From an uncultured Oscillospiraceae bacterium (GTDB lineage Bacteria > Bacillota > Clostridia > Oscillospirales > Oscillospiraceae): a DNA stretch of 46,733 nucleotides. Of the stretch, positions 1-8,514 are shown one piece after another. Numbering within the stretch: the first letter of the stretch is position 1; each line of letters begins with the position of its first letter. The translations under genes and the position numbers were made by a program. The stretch is taken from positions 1-46,733 of the forward strand of contig CAJTPV010000026.1 of NCBI GenBank assembly GCA_910578505.1, read 5' to 3'. The notes under the pieces were generated by a model. The model ran no database searches. It was not told where the DNA came from and saw only the letters and a list, made by a program, of their open reading frames with translations.

Positions 1-2
1 GC

Positions 3-3000
3 AACTCCGGCATAAACGCGGAGGAGAAGCTGAAGGAGGACCAGCAGGAGGTCCACGAGAAGCTGAAGCAGATCGAAGAGCAGGAGCGCGAGCAGGAGAA
101 CAATGTATCCCAGGACCCGGTGTGGACCGACCCTGAGAAGGATGGGACGGAGACGTCTGACAACTCCGACGACTGCGATTCCACCACTACCGCGCCAGCC
201 GGTCCCACAGAGACGGTCTATCTGCTCATGCCCAAGACTGCCGCCGAAGTCAACGAGACCCTGAACCGGGCCAATGTGCGGCAGGTAGTCCTGCAGCCGG
301 GTCCCAGGGCGCGGGCCAGCACGGCCAGCCTCCTGGATGTGGACAGCGCCATTACCGTACCCAGCGGGAAAGTATTGACTTTGCAGTCCGGCGTCGGCCT
401 CACCGCTGAAAACGGACAGTTATTGGCCGTGCAGGGTACGCTGACGGTGGGCGGCGACTTCCGTTTGGCCGGTGACCTGGCCGCCGGAAGCCAGGGCGTT
501 ATCAGGGCGATTGCCTTTAAGCTGGCCGCCTCTGTAACAAACTGGAAGGTATCGAGCACCACCGACAGCACGGGCTACTACACCCTGACATACAGCCCCA
601 AAGGGGTATACACTGTTACATTTAACGCCAACGGCGGCAGCGTGTCCCCTGCCCAGATGAAGACCGGCGCGGACAGCCGTCTGGCCAGTTTGCCCACCCC
701 CACCCGGAGCGGGTACACCTTCGACGGCTGGTACACCGCGGCGGAGGGCGGCGAGCAGATCACCACCATCTACGTATTTAACCGGGATACCACCGTTTAC
801 GCCCACTGGACGGCGGCCAGCACCAGATATACCGTCATCTTTAACGCCAACGGCGGGACGGTGACGCCCACCAGCGGCGTAACCGGCGCTGACGGCAGGC
901 TGACCACCACGGTGGCGAATCCGAATGCCCCGGCGGACGCGGTGTATTTCAGCGGGAACGCCTATAAGATCTATAGTACGACCCTCAACTGGGAGAGCGC
1001 TAAGGCGTACTGCGAGGAGCTGAACGGCCATCTGGCGTCTATCACCTCCGCCGAAGAGCAGAGCTTTATTGACAGTCTCAACGCCAACTCGGCCCGCCTG
1101 TGGATCGGCGGATATCGGGATGACAACTTCAACTGGTTCTGGGTAACCGGCGAGCCGTGGGGCTACACCAACTGGGCCGCAGGCGAGCCGAACGACTCCG
1201 GCAACGTGGTGTCCAACGAGAACCGCGTCGCCCTCTGGCCCAGGCAGTGGAACGACCTCAACGAGAACAACACCGGCGAGCAAAGCGGCTTTGTCTGCGA
1301 GTGGGACGGCATTCCCAGCCTGCCCGTGCCCACCAGGGACGGGTACACCTTTGACGGCTGGTACACAGCGGCCAGCGGCGGGAACCAGGTGACCGCCAAT
1401 ACCGTGTTTACCAGGGACACCACAATCTATGCCCACTGGTCGGGCGGCCCCGTCACAGAGGGCGACGGCTGGAAGTATGACCCCAACATCAAGACCCTCT
1501 ACATCACCGGGACCGGACCGATGCAGAACTACGGCGGGGCCACCAATGCGGACGGCTCCACCGGGACCAACACGCCCTGGGACCAGTTCCGTCCCCAGAT
1601 CGTGGCTATCGTGATTTCGGAGGGCATTACCAGAATCGGCGAATATGCCTTTGTCGAATGCCCCAATCTGGTCACCACGGACATCCCCGTCAGCGTGACG
1701 AGCGTCAACAGCTACGCTTTCGCTGGCAGCAATAACTTGAAGGAAGTCTATTACGGCGGCACAGAGGAGCAGTGGGGCAAGGTTTCCATCAGCAGCGGCA
1801 ACGACCCCCTGCGCAATGCTCATATCAACTTTACCGGCGAAACCACCGGCGTGACATGGGATTACGATTCCGCTTCCAAGACGCTGTATATCACTGGCAG
1901 CGGACCGATGGAGAATTATGACTTAACTAAGACTGATGGTGATAAAGTACTTGTGGACGGATCGAACATGCGGACGAACGCCCCCTGGGCCCAATATTAC
2001 GAGACAACAGAGGCTATTGTTATAGGAGATGGCATTACATCCGTTGGGCAGGCCGCATTTGGAGGCTTCATCAGTTTGAAAAGCGCCACCATTTCCGATA
2101 GCGTTACTTCCATCGGCAGTAATTCGTTTCATTATTGCATCAGTTTGCCCAGCATCAAAATCCCAGACGGAGTTACGACCATTGGTTATAGTGCGTTCTA
2201 TAACGACAACTCCCTGACCAGCGTCACCATCCCGGCCGGTGTCAAGTCTATTCCGACGTTTGCGTTCTGGAACTGCTCCAAACTGCAGGACGTCTACTAC
2301 GGCGGTACGAGGGCGGATTGGCGGAATGTCTCCATCGGCAAAGACAACGGCAACCTCAAGAATGCCACTATCCACTGCACGGATGATACGCCGGCCACCG
2401 CCCGCTCCGTCGTCAGCTATGCCCCCAACGGTTACACGGATGTCCCGGCAAGTTCCCCCTACGCGGAAGCGGTGCAGTACTGCAAGGACAACAACCTGAT
2501 GACCGGCACCAGCGACACCACCTTCTCCCCGGATGGCACCCTGACCCGTGCTATGATGGTCACGGTCCTGCACCGCCTGGCCGGGAAGCCCTTCGCCTAC
2601 GCAACCTCCACCTTTGCCGACGTAGCCCCCAACAAGTGGTACTCGGATGCCATCTCCTGGGCCAGCGGCAAGGGCATCGTCAACGGCTATAACCCCACCA
2701 CCTTCGGCCCCAATGACCCGGTGACTCATGAGCAGGTGGGACTGATCCTCCAGCGCTACAGCGGCGACCAGAGCATTCAGGTCACTGGCGCGGAGTCCCC
2801 CAAGACCCCCGCCACCCGCGCGGAGGTTGCCATGACCCTCATGAACTACGCCAAGAACCGCAAACCCGGCACGTTGTCTGAAACCAGCGCCATCGACGTC
2901 ATGTGCGCCCCCAGCGGCATTGCTCTGGATAAAGACGGCAATCTCCTGGTGACGGACGTCTACGGCAAACAGCTCTGGCAGGTGCAGAACCGGAACGGCA

Positions 3001-3749
3001 CAACCTACGCCGGCGGTGCGACGGTGGTCGACCTCTACGGCCAGCCAATGGGCGGGTACAACGATGCCGGCCTGCAAAACAGCTACTTCAAGAAGCCCTG
3101 GGCCATCGCCCCCTTCCTGGACGGCTGGGCGGTCAGCGACACAGCCAACAACGTGGTCCGTCTGGTCAGCGGCAGCTCCGTCCGGACCCTCAACGGCGCC
3201 ACCCATGAGAAGCTGAAGGTCACCAACCTGGGCGTGGCGTTCAACGGCCCCACCGGTCTGGCGGCGGACGACGACGGCAATCTGTACGTCTCCGACACCG
3301 GCAGCGGTGCGGTCCGGCGGATCAACCCCAAGGGCGGCGTGATGACGGTTGCAAAGAACCTGTCCGAGCCCACGGGCCTGTGCTGGAAGGACGGCGTGCT
3401 GTACATCGCGGAGACCGGCAAGAACCGAATCCTGAAGCTGACCAACGGCAAGACCAGCACCCTGGCCGGAAACGGCATCGAGGGTCTGACCGACGGTATC
3501 GGCTCTGAGTCGTCTTTCTCCGCGCCCCAGGGCGTGGCCGTGGGCGACGACGGCACAGTGTACGTAGCGGATACCGGCAACGGGGCCGTCCGGCAAATCA
3601 AGGGCGGCACTGTGACCACCCTGGCGGTCCGTGACCCGGAGCAGCTCAGCGGCGGACTGATGTCCCCGGTTGGCCTGCTGGCCCGGGGGAACAGCCTGTA
3701 TATCTGCGATACGTTCGCGAGGAAGATCTTTGTCTATCAGCTGGGCTGA
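3..3749 (+). CDS. Multidomain SLH surface protein (5' end outside window)
   Basis: The frame is open from the left edge, so the gene is 5'-truncated by the window. The first visible residues are Glu/Lys/Gln-rich and look coiled-coil. Numbering from the GTG at 120: an InlB/Listeria-Bacteroides repeat (about 163-232); a second InlB repeat (from about 235) that is interrupted by a C-type lectin domain (about 276-396) and resumes afterwards; two BspA-like leucine-rich blocks (about 445-760), each opened by a TLYITG(T/S)GPM motif; two clear SLH repeats and a weak third (about 772-910); and a C-terminal NHL-type beta-propeller (about 930-1209). The lectin domain keeps EPN and WND calcium/sugar-ligand motifs. 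SLH domains anchor proteins to cell-wall polymers, so a cell-surface adhesin is inferred. The ligand is unknown. Confidence 0.9.
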   Translation, partial: NSGINAEEKLKEDQQEVHEKLKQIEEQEREQENNVSQDPVWTDPEKDGTETSDNSDDCDSTTTAPAGPTETVYLLMPKTAAEVNETLNRANVRQVVLQPGPRARASTASLLDVDSAITVPSGKVLTLQSGVGLTAENGQLLAVQGTLTVGGDFRLAGDLAAGSQGVIRAIAFKLAASVTNWKVSSTTDSTGYYTLTYSPKGVYTVTFNANGGSVSPAQMKTGADSRLASLPTPTRSGYTFDGWYTAAEGGEQITTIYVFNRDTTVYAHWTAASTRYTVIFNANGGTVTPTSGVTGADGRLTTTVANPNAPADAVYFSGNAYKIYSTTLNWESAKAYCEELNGHLASITSAEEQSFIDSLNANSARLWIGGYRDDNFNWFWVTGEPWGYTNWAAGEPNDSGNVVSNENRVALWPRQWNDLNENNTGEQSGFVCEWDGIPSLPVPTRDGYTFDGWYTAASGGNQVTANTVFTRDTTIYAHWSGGPVTEGDGWKYDPNIKTLYITGTGPMQNYGGATNADGSTGTNTPWDQFRPQIVAIVISEGITRIGEYAFVECPNLVTTDIPVSVTSVNSYAFAGSNNLKEVYYGGTEEQWGKVSISSGNDPLRNAHINFTGETTGVTWDYDSASKTLYITGSGPMENYDLTKTDGDKVLVDGSNMRTNAPWAQYYETTEAIVIGDGITSVGQAAFGGFISLKSATISDSVTSIGSNSFHYCISLPSIKIPDGVTTIGYSAFYNDNSLTSVTIPAGVKSIPTFAFWNCSKLQDVYYGGTRADWRNVSIGKDNGNLKNATIHCTDDTPATARSVVSYAPNGYTDVPASSPYAEAVQYCKDNNLMTGTSDTTFSPDGTLTRAMMVTVLHRLAGKPFAYATSTFADVAPNKWYSDAISWASGKGIVNGYNPTTFGPNDPVTHEQVGLILQRYSGDQSIQVTGAESPKTPATRAEVAMTLMNYAKNRKPGTLSETSAIDVMCAPSGIALDKDGNLLVTDVYGKQLWQVQNRNGTTYAGGATVVDLYGQPMGGYNDAGLQNSYFKKPWAIAPFLDGWAVSDTANNVVRLVSGSSVRTLNGATHEKLKVTNLGVAFNGPTGLAADDDGNLYVSDTGSGAVRRINPKGGVMTVAKNLSEPTGLCWKDGVLYIAETGKNRILKLTNGKTSTLAGNGIEGLTDGIGSESSFSAPQGVAVGDDGTVYVADTGNGAVRQIKGGTVTTLAVRDPEQLSGGLMSPVGLLARGNSLYICDTFARKIFVYQLG

Positions 3750-3766
3750 TAGGATACTGCAAAGCC

Positions 3767-3806
3767 AGAGGGGACGGCTCACGCCGTCCCCTCTGCAGCA
3801 TTTTTT
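3767..3806 (+). terminator. Rho-independent terminator of the surface-protein gene
   Basis: A 12-bp perfect stem (3767-3778 with 3783-3794) has a TCAC loop and is followed by GCAGCA and a run of six T. It lies 18 bp after the surface-protein stop codon. Confidence 0.9.
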
Positions 3807-3818
3807 CCTGAAAAGGAA

Positions 3819-3848
3819 TTGCTTTTCCTGGGAATAATCTGCTATAAT
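3819..3848 (+). promoter_or_regulatory. Sigma-A promoter of the ATPase pair
   Basis: TTGCTT at 3819-3824 and a perfect TATAAT at 3843-3848 are 18 bp apart, just before the ribosome site AGGAGG at 3874. The ATPase and its partner therefore have their own promoter directly after the upstream terminator. Confidence 0.75.
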
Positions 3849-3886
3849 GGGTGCAGCAGGCCGAATGCAAATCAGGAGGAAACAAG

Positions 3887-5335
3887 ATGCAAATTACGCT
3901 GGATAATATCGGTATCATCAAAAATTCAACGCTTACACTGGAGGGCCTGACAGTCATCACGGGCAAAAACAACTCCGGCAAGACGACCGTCGGCAAGACG
4001 CTGTATTCCCTGATCGACGCCACCAGCAATTTGCAGCGGAACGCCAGACGGGACCGGGACACCTACATCCGGAAGCAGATCCGGGAATTGGAAAACGTTT
4101 TGAATGTGTTCATCTATACGCGGGAGCCCGGCGCGGAAGAGGACTATCTGTCCGGCTTCCCAGCACTGGAGGGCCTGCTGTCCAACGCATACAAGGTGTG
4201 TAAACCTTCGCCGGAAGAGTATGCATATGAACTGGAAAGAGAGTTACATGCCGTTGACAGCAAAAAGCTGGCAGAGCTGTACGGCACGACTGAGTCTATC
4301 TTTCGCCGGGACGAGGGGACACGGAGGTGGATAGTACATGAGGTGCCGATTTCAGAAAAATTTGACCGGCAGCGGGCTGTCGCCCTGGACATCCTGTCCT
4401 CTCTGTTCGAGGAGTTAAAGCAGGACCCGCATCTGACCGACTACGCGAGAGAGCGCATCAACCAGACGCTGAGCTTGGAGTTTTCCGGTCAGATTCAGCC
4501 GGTTAAAGCACCGGGCGTCACTTCCCTGGTGGACTTGTCCGACGAGGAGTCCCCCTATTATCACTTCACGCTGCAGAATAACCGCATCGTCAAGGACGGG
4601 CCGGTGTTCTTTAACGCCCCATTCCAGAGGGCCTATTTGATCGATGACCCATATATTCTGGATGATCCCAAGCCTGCGCGGCTTTACCGGATGAACGCAC
4701 AGGAATTTGAGGGCCTTGTCAATACGAGCAATATCTCCACCCACAGTCAAAAGCTCCTGACAGAGCTCCGATTCCGCAGCGGGCCGAACCCCTTTGAGCA
4801 GATGCTTCTTGACAAATCCCTGGAACAGATCAGGGAGCAGATTGAGCAGGTTATATCCGGCTCCTTCGAGTTTTCCCCTGACGGCAACTACTATGTGGAG
4901 AACGGCGTGAAGCTCAGGGTGAGTAATCTTGCCGCCGGCTCGAAGCTGTTTTCCATCCTGAAAATTCTCCTGGAAAAAGGCGAACTGGACGCCTCCACCC
5001 TGCTTATCCTGGATGAACCGGAGTCCCATCTCCATCCCCAGTGGCAGAACACCTTTGCGGAGGTGATCGTCCTGCTGGTCAAGAATCTGAACATGCGGGT
5101 CCTGCTGACCACCCACAGCTCCAACTTCATGCTGGCGCTGGACGCCTTCATGCGCAAGCACGGCATCAATCAGCGCACGAATTTCTATCAGACGCGGTCA
5201 ACCGGGGACGGGTTTGTGGAGTACGAGTGCGTCAACGACGACATGGGGCGGATCTACCAGGACTTTTTGCAGTATCTCTCCGAAGTAAAGCAGCTGCGGA
5301 ATTTGTATATGCACGGTGGTGGAGACGGCCAATGA
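3887..5335 (+). CDS. SMC/ABC-like AAA ATPase
   Basis: This 482-residue protein is a soluble ATPase of the AAA_21/OLD-like group. Walker A (GKNNSGKTT) lies at about residues 26-34, a signature-like NLAAGSK segment precedes Walker B, Walker B with DEPESHLHP lies at about 372-384, and a TTHS switch histidine follows. The ATG at 3887 is chosen because AGGAGG (3874-3879) sits 7 nt upstream; an in-frame ATG at 3851 has no such site. No TOPRIM or nuclease motif is seen after the ATPase core, so it is not a full OLD nuclease. Its stop overlaps the start of a small gene (ATGA), which suggests a two-protein unit. Many such ATPases belong to phage-defence or mobile-element systems, but the function here is unknown. 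Confidence 0.85.
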   Translation: MQITLDNIGIIKNSTLTLEGLTVITGKNNSGKTTVGKTLYSLIDATSNLQRNARRDRDTYIRKQIRELENVLNVFIYTREPGAEEDYLSGFPALEGLLSNAYKVCKPSPEEYAYELERELHAVDSKKLAELYGTTESIFRRDEGTRRWIVHEVPISEKFDRQRAVALDILSSLFEELKQDPHLTDYARERINQTLSLEFSGQIQPVKAPGVTSLVDLSDEESPYYHFTLQNNRIVKDGPVFFNAPFQRAYLIDDPYILDDPKPARLYRMNAQEFEGLVNTSNISTHSQKLLTELRFRSGPNPFEQMLLDKSLEQIREQIEQVISGSFEFSPDGNYYVENGVKLRVSNLAAGSKLFSILKILLEKGELDASTLLILDEPESHLHPQWQNTFAEVIVLLVKNLNMRVLLTTHSSNFMLALDAFMRKHGINQRTNFYQTRSTGDGFVEYECVNDDMGRIYQDFLQYLSEVKQLRNLYMHGGGDGQ

Positions 5336-5574
5336 TACAGAAGGATTTAGAGAGATACGCCCAAAACAACTGGAGCGAGCTCATGGCTGCGGTTACGGAG
5401 CTGACCGGGAGTCAGACGGTCAAAGACAACCGAATTGCGGACATCCGCCGATCCCTGCGCCGTCTGGCCTACCAGCGGGATGCCGCAGGGAATACATACT
5501 GCTACGACGAAATAGAAGTGCACAGCGCCGCCAACTTCAGCCGGATGCTGAATGCCCGTATCCGCGGGATGTGA
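5332..5574 (+). CDS. Small partner protein of the ATPase, unknown function
   Basis: I do not recognise this 80-residue protein. It starts within an ATGA overlap with the ATPase stop, so the two are probably translationally coupled and made in a fixed ratio. It is charged, with an Arg-rich middle (DIRRSLRRLAYQRD) and a Tyr/Cys segment (NTYCYDE). It has no signal peptide, membrane helix or zinc motif. It could be a regulator, toxin or effector controlled by the ATPase, but nothing in its sequence identifies an activity. Confidence 0.7.
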   Translation: MIQKDLERYAQNNWSELMAAVTELTGSQTVKDNRIADIRRSLRRLAYQRDAAGNTYCYDEIEVHSAANFSRMLNARIRGM

Positions 5575-5606
5575 GCGCCGCGCACCGGACCAAAGGAGGA
5601 ACCGGC

Positions 5607-6470
5607 ATGCATATAACAAAGAGCGCCCTTCGGGACTTTCTGCCGATCACCCTGGGGACGGCCATCTGCGGCGGGGCGGTATATTTCCTGCTCATCCCCA
5701 GCCACCTCTCGGTGGGCAGCATTTCAGGTCTCGCCATTATCCTCAGCAACATCATCCCCCTGCCCATCTCCGTCATCACCTTTGTGCTGAATATCGGTCT
5801 GCTGCTGCTGGGCTTTCTGCTCATCGGGCGGGATTTCGGCGCGAAGACCGTCTATACCTCCGTGCTGCTCCCGATTTTCCTGGCCGCCTTCGAGCGGCTG
5901 GCCCCCAACCCGCAGTCCATCACCGGCGACGTCTTCTCGGACATGGTCTGCTATCTCTTCATTGTCAGCGTGGGGCAGGCCCTGCTGTTCACCTGCAACG
6001 CATCCTCCGGCGGGCTGGATATCGTGGGGAAGCTGCTCAACAAGTTTTTCCGGATCGAGCTGGGCAAGGCCGTGGCTCTGGCGGGCATGTGCGTGGCCCT
6101 GTCCTCCGCATTCCTCTACGACCTCAAGACGGTGGCGCTGAGCGTGCTGGGTACATATCTGGGGGGCATTGTCCTGGACCACTTCATTTTCGGCTTTGAC
6201 CAGAAGCGCCGGGTGTGCATCCTCTCCAGCAGGATGGAGGAGGTGCGGGACTTCATCATCAACACCATGCACAGCGGCGCGACCATTTACGAGGCCATCG
6301 GCGCCTATGACCATGTGCCCCACAAGGAGATCGTGGTCATCGTCAACAAGTCGGAGTATGTCCAGCTGATGGCGTATCTGGAGAAGACCGACCCCACCGC
6401 GTTTATCACCGTCTATGCGGTCAGCTCTGTGACCTATCAGCCCAAGCCCCAGGGCGGGCCCCGGCCATAG
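5607..6470 (+). CDS. YitT family membrane protein
   Basis: A 287-residue integral membrane protein. Hydrophobic helices fill about residues 8-195, beginning with the PITLGTAICGGAVYFLL region and including the glycine-rich SSGGLDIVGKLL motif typical of YitT proteins. A C-terminal DUF2179-type cytosolic domain (about 205-280) follows. The ATG at 5607 has AAGGAGGA at 5593-5600. The family is widespread in Firmicutes and is often called a putative transporter; its substrate is not established. It lies between the ATPase pair and the recombinase, on the same strand. Its role in that block, or whether it is merely a passenger, cannot be told from sequence. Confidence 0.88.
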   Translation: MHITKSALRDFLPITLGTAICGGAVYFLLIPSHLSVGSISGLAIILSNIIPLPISVITFVLNIGLLLLGFLLIGRDFGAKTVYTSVLLPIFLAAFERLAPNPQSITGDVFSDMVCYLFIVSVGQALLFTCNASSGGLDIVGKLLNKFFRIELGKAVALAGMCVALSSAFLYDLKTVALSVLGTYLGGIVLDHFIFGFDQKRRVCILSSRMEEVRDFIINTMHSGATIYEAIGAYDHVPHKEIVVIVNKSEYVQLMAYLEKTDPTAFITVYAVSSVTYQPKPQGGPRP

Positions 6471-6538
6471 AAACTTTGGCGGCTGGTCTGTCATGATGGA
6501 CGCCGCAGCCGCATACGCTCCCACGAGGGGGCGATAAA

Positions 6539-6685
6539 ATGTCACAGCTACCGGAGCAAGGCGAATACGAAATCGGCGGCACACTCTACAAAGTCACCAG
6601 CATATTTGCGGAAAAGGGGTCTCTGCGCGAGATCTATGAGGACCTCATCATCACCATGTGCAGCGCGGCGGGAGAAAAGCCATGA
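6539..6685 (+). CDS. TnpW-like small transposon protein
   Basis: A 48-residue protein starting at ATG 6539 behind a GAGGGGG ribosome site and ending in an ATGA overlap with the recombinase. The central pattern of an (I)GG-T-LYKV segment, then F, then a C-terminal helix, resembles the small 'TnpW' proteins found next to large serine recombinases in Clostridia; this is from memory of the family. The tight coupling suggests co-expression with the recombinase. A directionality or accessory role is possible, by analogy with the small SprB protein of SP-beta, but is not shown by the sequence. Confidence 0.65.
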   Translation: MSQLPEQGEYEIGGTLYKVTSIFAEKGSLREIYEDLIITMCSAAGEKP

Positions 6686-8295
6686 CTGCGCGGCAGACAT
6701 ACCGGGCGGGCATCTACGCCCGGCTGAGCCGGGACGACGAGCGGCAGGGCGAGTCCATCAGCATCGAAAACCAGAAGCTGATATTAACGCGGTTCTGTGA
6801 GAGCCAGGGGTGGCAGATCATGGGCTGCTATGTCGACGACGGCTGGACGGGGACCAATTTCGACAGGCCCGCGTTCAGGCGTCTGATCGAGGACGTCCGG
6901 GACAAGCGCGTCAACCTGGTCATTGTGAAGGACCTGAGCCGGCTGGGCCGCGACTATATCGAGGTGGGACGGTATACGGACTGCGTCTTCCCGCTGTACG
7001 GCTGCCGGTTTATCGCGCTGAACGACGGCGTTGACACGATCCGGCAAAACGACGACGTGGGCATGATCTTCAAAAACGTCATCAACGACATCTATGCCCG
7101 CGACACCTCCCGGAAAATCCGGGCCGTGCGCAGGGCCAACGCGGAGAGCGGCAAGTTTATGGGGCAGAAAGCGCCCTATGGCTACCGGAAAGCGGAGGAC
7201 GACAGGCACAAGCTGCAGATCGACCCGCCGGCGGCGGCTGTTGTCCGGCGCATCTTCGCCCTCCGCAGAGAGGGAACAGGCTATCAGATGATTGCCCGCC
7301 TATTGAACCAGGACGGCATTGCGCCGCCGTATGACTATCACTATGGCTGCCGGGGGGAGCCGAACCCCTACCCCACAAACCATCTCTGGAGCCGGGAAAC
7401 GGTCAGGAGCATTCTGCGCAATGAGGCGTACATAGGCAACATGGTACAGCTGAAGCAGGGCAGCGTCTCCTATAAGGACCACCGGCAGAAGAGCAGGCCG
7501 CCGGAGAGCTGGGCGCGGGTGGAGAACACCCACGAGCCGATCATTGACAGGGCGGTCTGGGAGGCTGTCCGGGCCTTGGACGGCGGACAGTTCCGACCGC
7601 GCGCTGCGGGCAGCGGCGCTGTCGGCCTGTTCAGCGGCTATCTGCGCTGCGCGGACTGCGGGTATGGGATGAAGCGGAGTCTGTCCCATAAGCGGCGGAG
7701 CGGCGGCGTCATACGGGACTATGTGTCCTATCTGTGTGTCAACTACAGCCAGAGCGGCAAGGTGGCCTGCTCCGCCCACACGATCGCGGAGGAGCCGCTC
7801 AAGGCGGTGGTTCTGCGGGACATCCGGGAGAAGGCCGCCATGCTCGATATAGACGAGGACCATGTGCTCCAGACGATCCGGGCCCGGCGGGCAGAGGCGT
7901 CCAGGGAGACGGACCGGACGCAGATGAAGGAGAAGGCCAATCTGGAGAAGCGGCTCAGCGAGCTGACCCGGCTGACCCGGCGTCTCTACGAGGACAGGGT
8001 GAGCGGGGAAGTATCGCCCGGTGTGTACGCCAGGCTTATGCCGCAATACGAGGCGGAGGCGCGGGAGAAGGAGCGGCGGCTGGAGGAGGTGACCGGGGAG
8101 CTCTCCGCGGTTCGGGAGGCGGCGGAGGAGGACTGGGCCGCGCTGATAAAGCGGTATCGGCACGTAACGGAGCTGAGCCGCCAGCTGCTGGCCAGCCTGA
8201 TTGAGAAAATTGAGATTGGCGCGGCTGTGGCCGTCGATGGGCAAAAGCAGCGAGAAATCCGGATTCATTACAAATTTGTCGGCTATATCCCGTGA
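6682..8295 (+). CDS. Large serine recombinase
   Basis: A 537-residue site-specific recombinase. The N-terminal resolvase domain (about 8-150) has the catalytic serine S16 in YARLSRDDE and the Arg-rich LGRDYIEVG region. The recombinase domain follows (about 165-300), then a zinc-ribbon domain (about 320-375) with a CADC pair and later cysteines, and a long coiled-coil (about 400-480). Length and order are standard for large serine recombinases that integrate or excise elements between short att sites. The start at 6682 overlaps the upstream small gene (ATGA). Its stop is only about 20 bp from the 3' fragment of dpaB, so the attachment site is expected just after the gene. This makes it the likely enzyme for an element inserted in dpaB. 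Confidence 0.95.
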   Translation: MTARQTYRAGIYARLSRDDERQGESISIENQKLILTRFCESQGWQIMGCYVDDGWTGTNFDRPAFRRLIEDVRDKRVNLVIVKDLSRLGRDYIEVGRYTDCVFPLYGCRFIALNDGVDTIRQNDDVGMIFKNVINDIYARDTSRKIRAVRRANAESGKFMGQKAPYGYRKAEDDRHKLQIDPPAAAVVRRIFALRREGTGYQMIARLLNQDGIAPPYDYHYGCRGEPNPYPTNHLWSRETVRSILRNEAYIGNMVQLKQGSVSYKDHRQKSRPPESWARVENTHEPIIDRAVWEAVRALDGGQFRPRAAGSGAVGLFSGYLRCADCGYGMKRSLSHKRRSGGVIRDYVSYLCVNYSQSGKVACSAHTIAEEPLKAVVLRDIREKAAMLDIDEDHVLQTIRARRAEASRETDRTQMKEKANLEKRLSELTRLTRRLYEDRVSGEVSPGVYARLMPQYEAEAREKERRLEEVTGELSAVREAAEEDWAALIKRYRHVTELSRQLLASLIEKIEIGAAVAVDGQKQREIRIHYKFVGYIP

Positions 8296-8314
8296 GAAAG
8301 CGGTCATTCCTTAA

Positions 8315-8458
8315 CGGTACAGCTCTTTTGTGCCCTTCGGTCAGGACGACCCGGAGAAAAAGCCGTGCTCGCTGATGGCGGATTTCTCGCTGATCGGTGA
8401 CACCGTGCAGGCGGCGCTGGAGGGGCGGCAGCTCCAGCCGGTGCTGCTGCGGGGATAA
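8315..8458 (+). pseudogene. dpaB: 3' fragment of dipicolinate synthase subunit B
   Basis: This reading frame has no start of its own: a stop at 8312-8314 precedes it. It encodes 47 residues containing FVPFGQDDPEKKP and AALEGRQLQPVL, which match the C-terminus of SpoVFB/DpaB (B. subtilis ends with FIPFGQDDPFKKP and QQLQPIL, as I recall it). The full protein is about 195-200 residues, so roughly the first 150 are missing and are not found elsewhere in this window. A strong terminator follows, as expected at the end of a dpaAB operon. The fragment starts about 20 bp after a serine recombinase stop, so it is probably the downstream half of a gene split by an intervening element rather than random decay. 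DpaAB makes dipicolinic acid for the spore core. Confidence 0.88.
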
Positions 8459-8480
8459 GCGGAGGGTCTGCAGCGCAATG

Positions 8481-8514
8481 GCGGCGGCAGGAATTTCCTG
8501 CCGCCGCGTTTTTT
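8481..8514 (+). terminator. Terminator after dpaB
   Basis: A GC-rich inverted repeat (8481-8493 with 8495-8507; the central pairs must open to form a loop) is followed by six T. It overlaps the end of the leftward toxin gene and can act on both strands. Confidence 0.88.

Noticed and set aside
420..1823. Long minus-strand open frame opposite the surface-protein gene (467 codons)
   Set aside because: It is a GC-rich antisense shadow with low-complexity Gly/Val/Ala content and no domain; the plus-strand domains are unmistakable. The same holds for the long antisense frames at 1923-3782, 16264-17673, 21172-22581 and 23404-24936.
3887..5574. Calling the ATPase pair a known defence system such as PARIS or Gabija
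   Set aside because: The ATPase lacks the TOPRIM nuclease of OLD/GajA, and the 80-residue partner does not resemble AriB or GajB. Only a general family call is justified.
1..8314. 5' half of dpaB inside the window
   Set aside because: I searched the translated frames left of the recombinase for the typical DpaB N-terminus and found none; it must lie outside the window or be lost.
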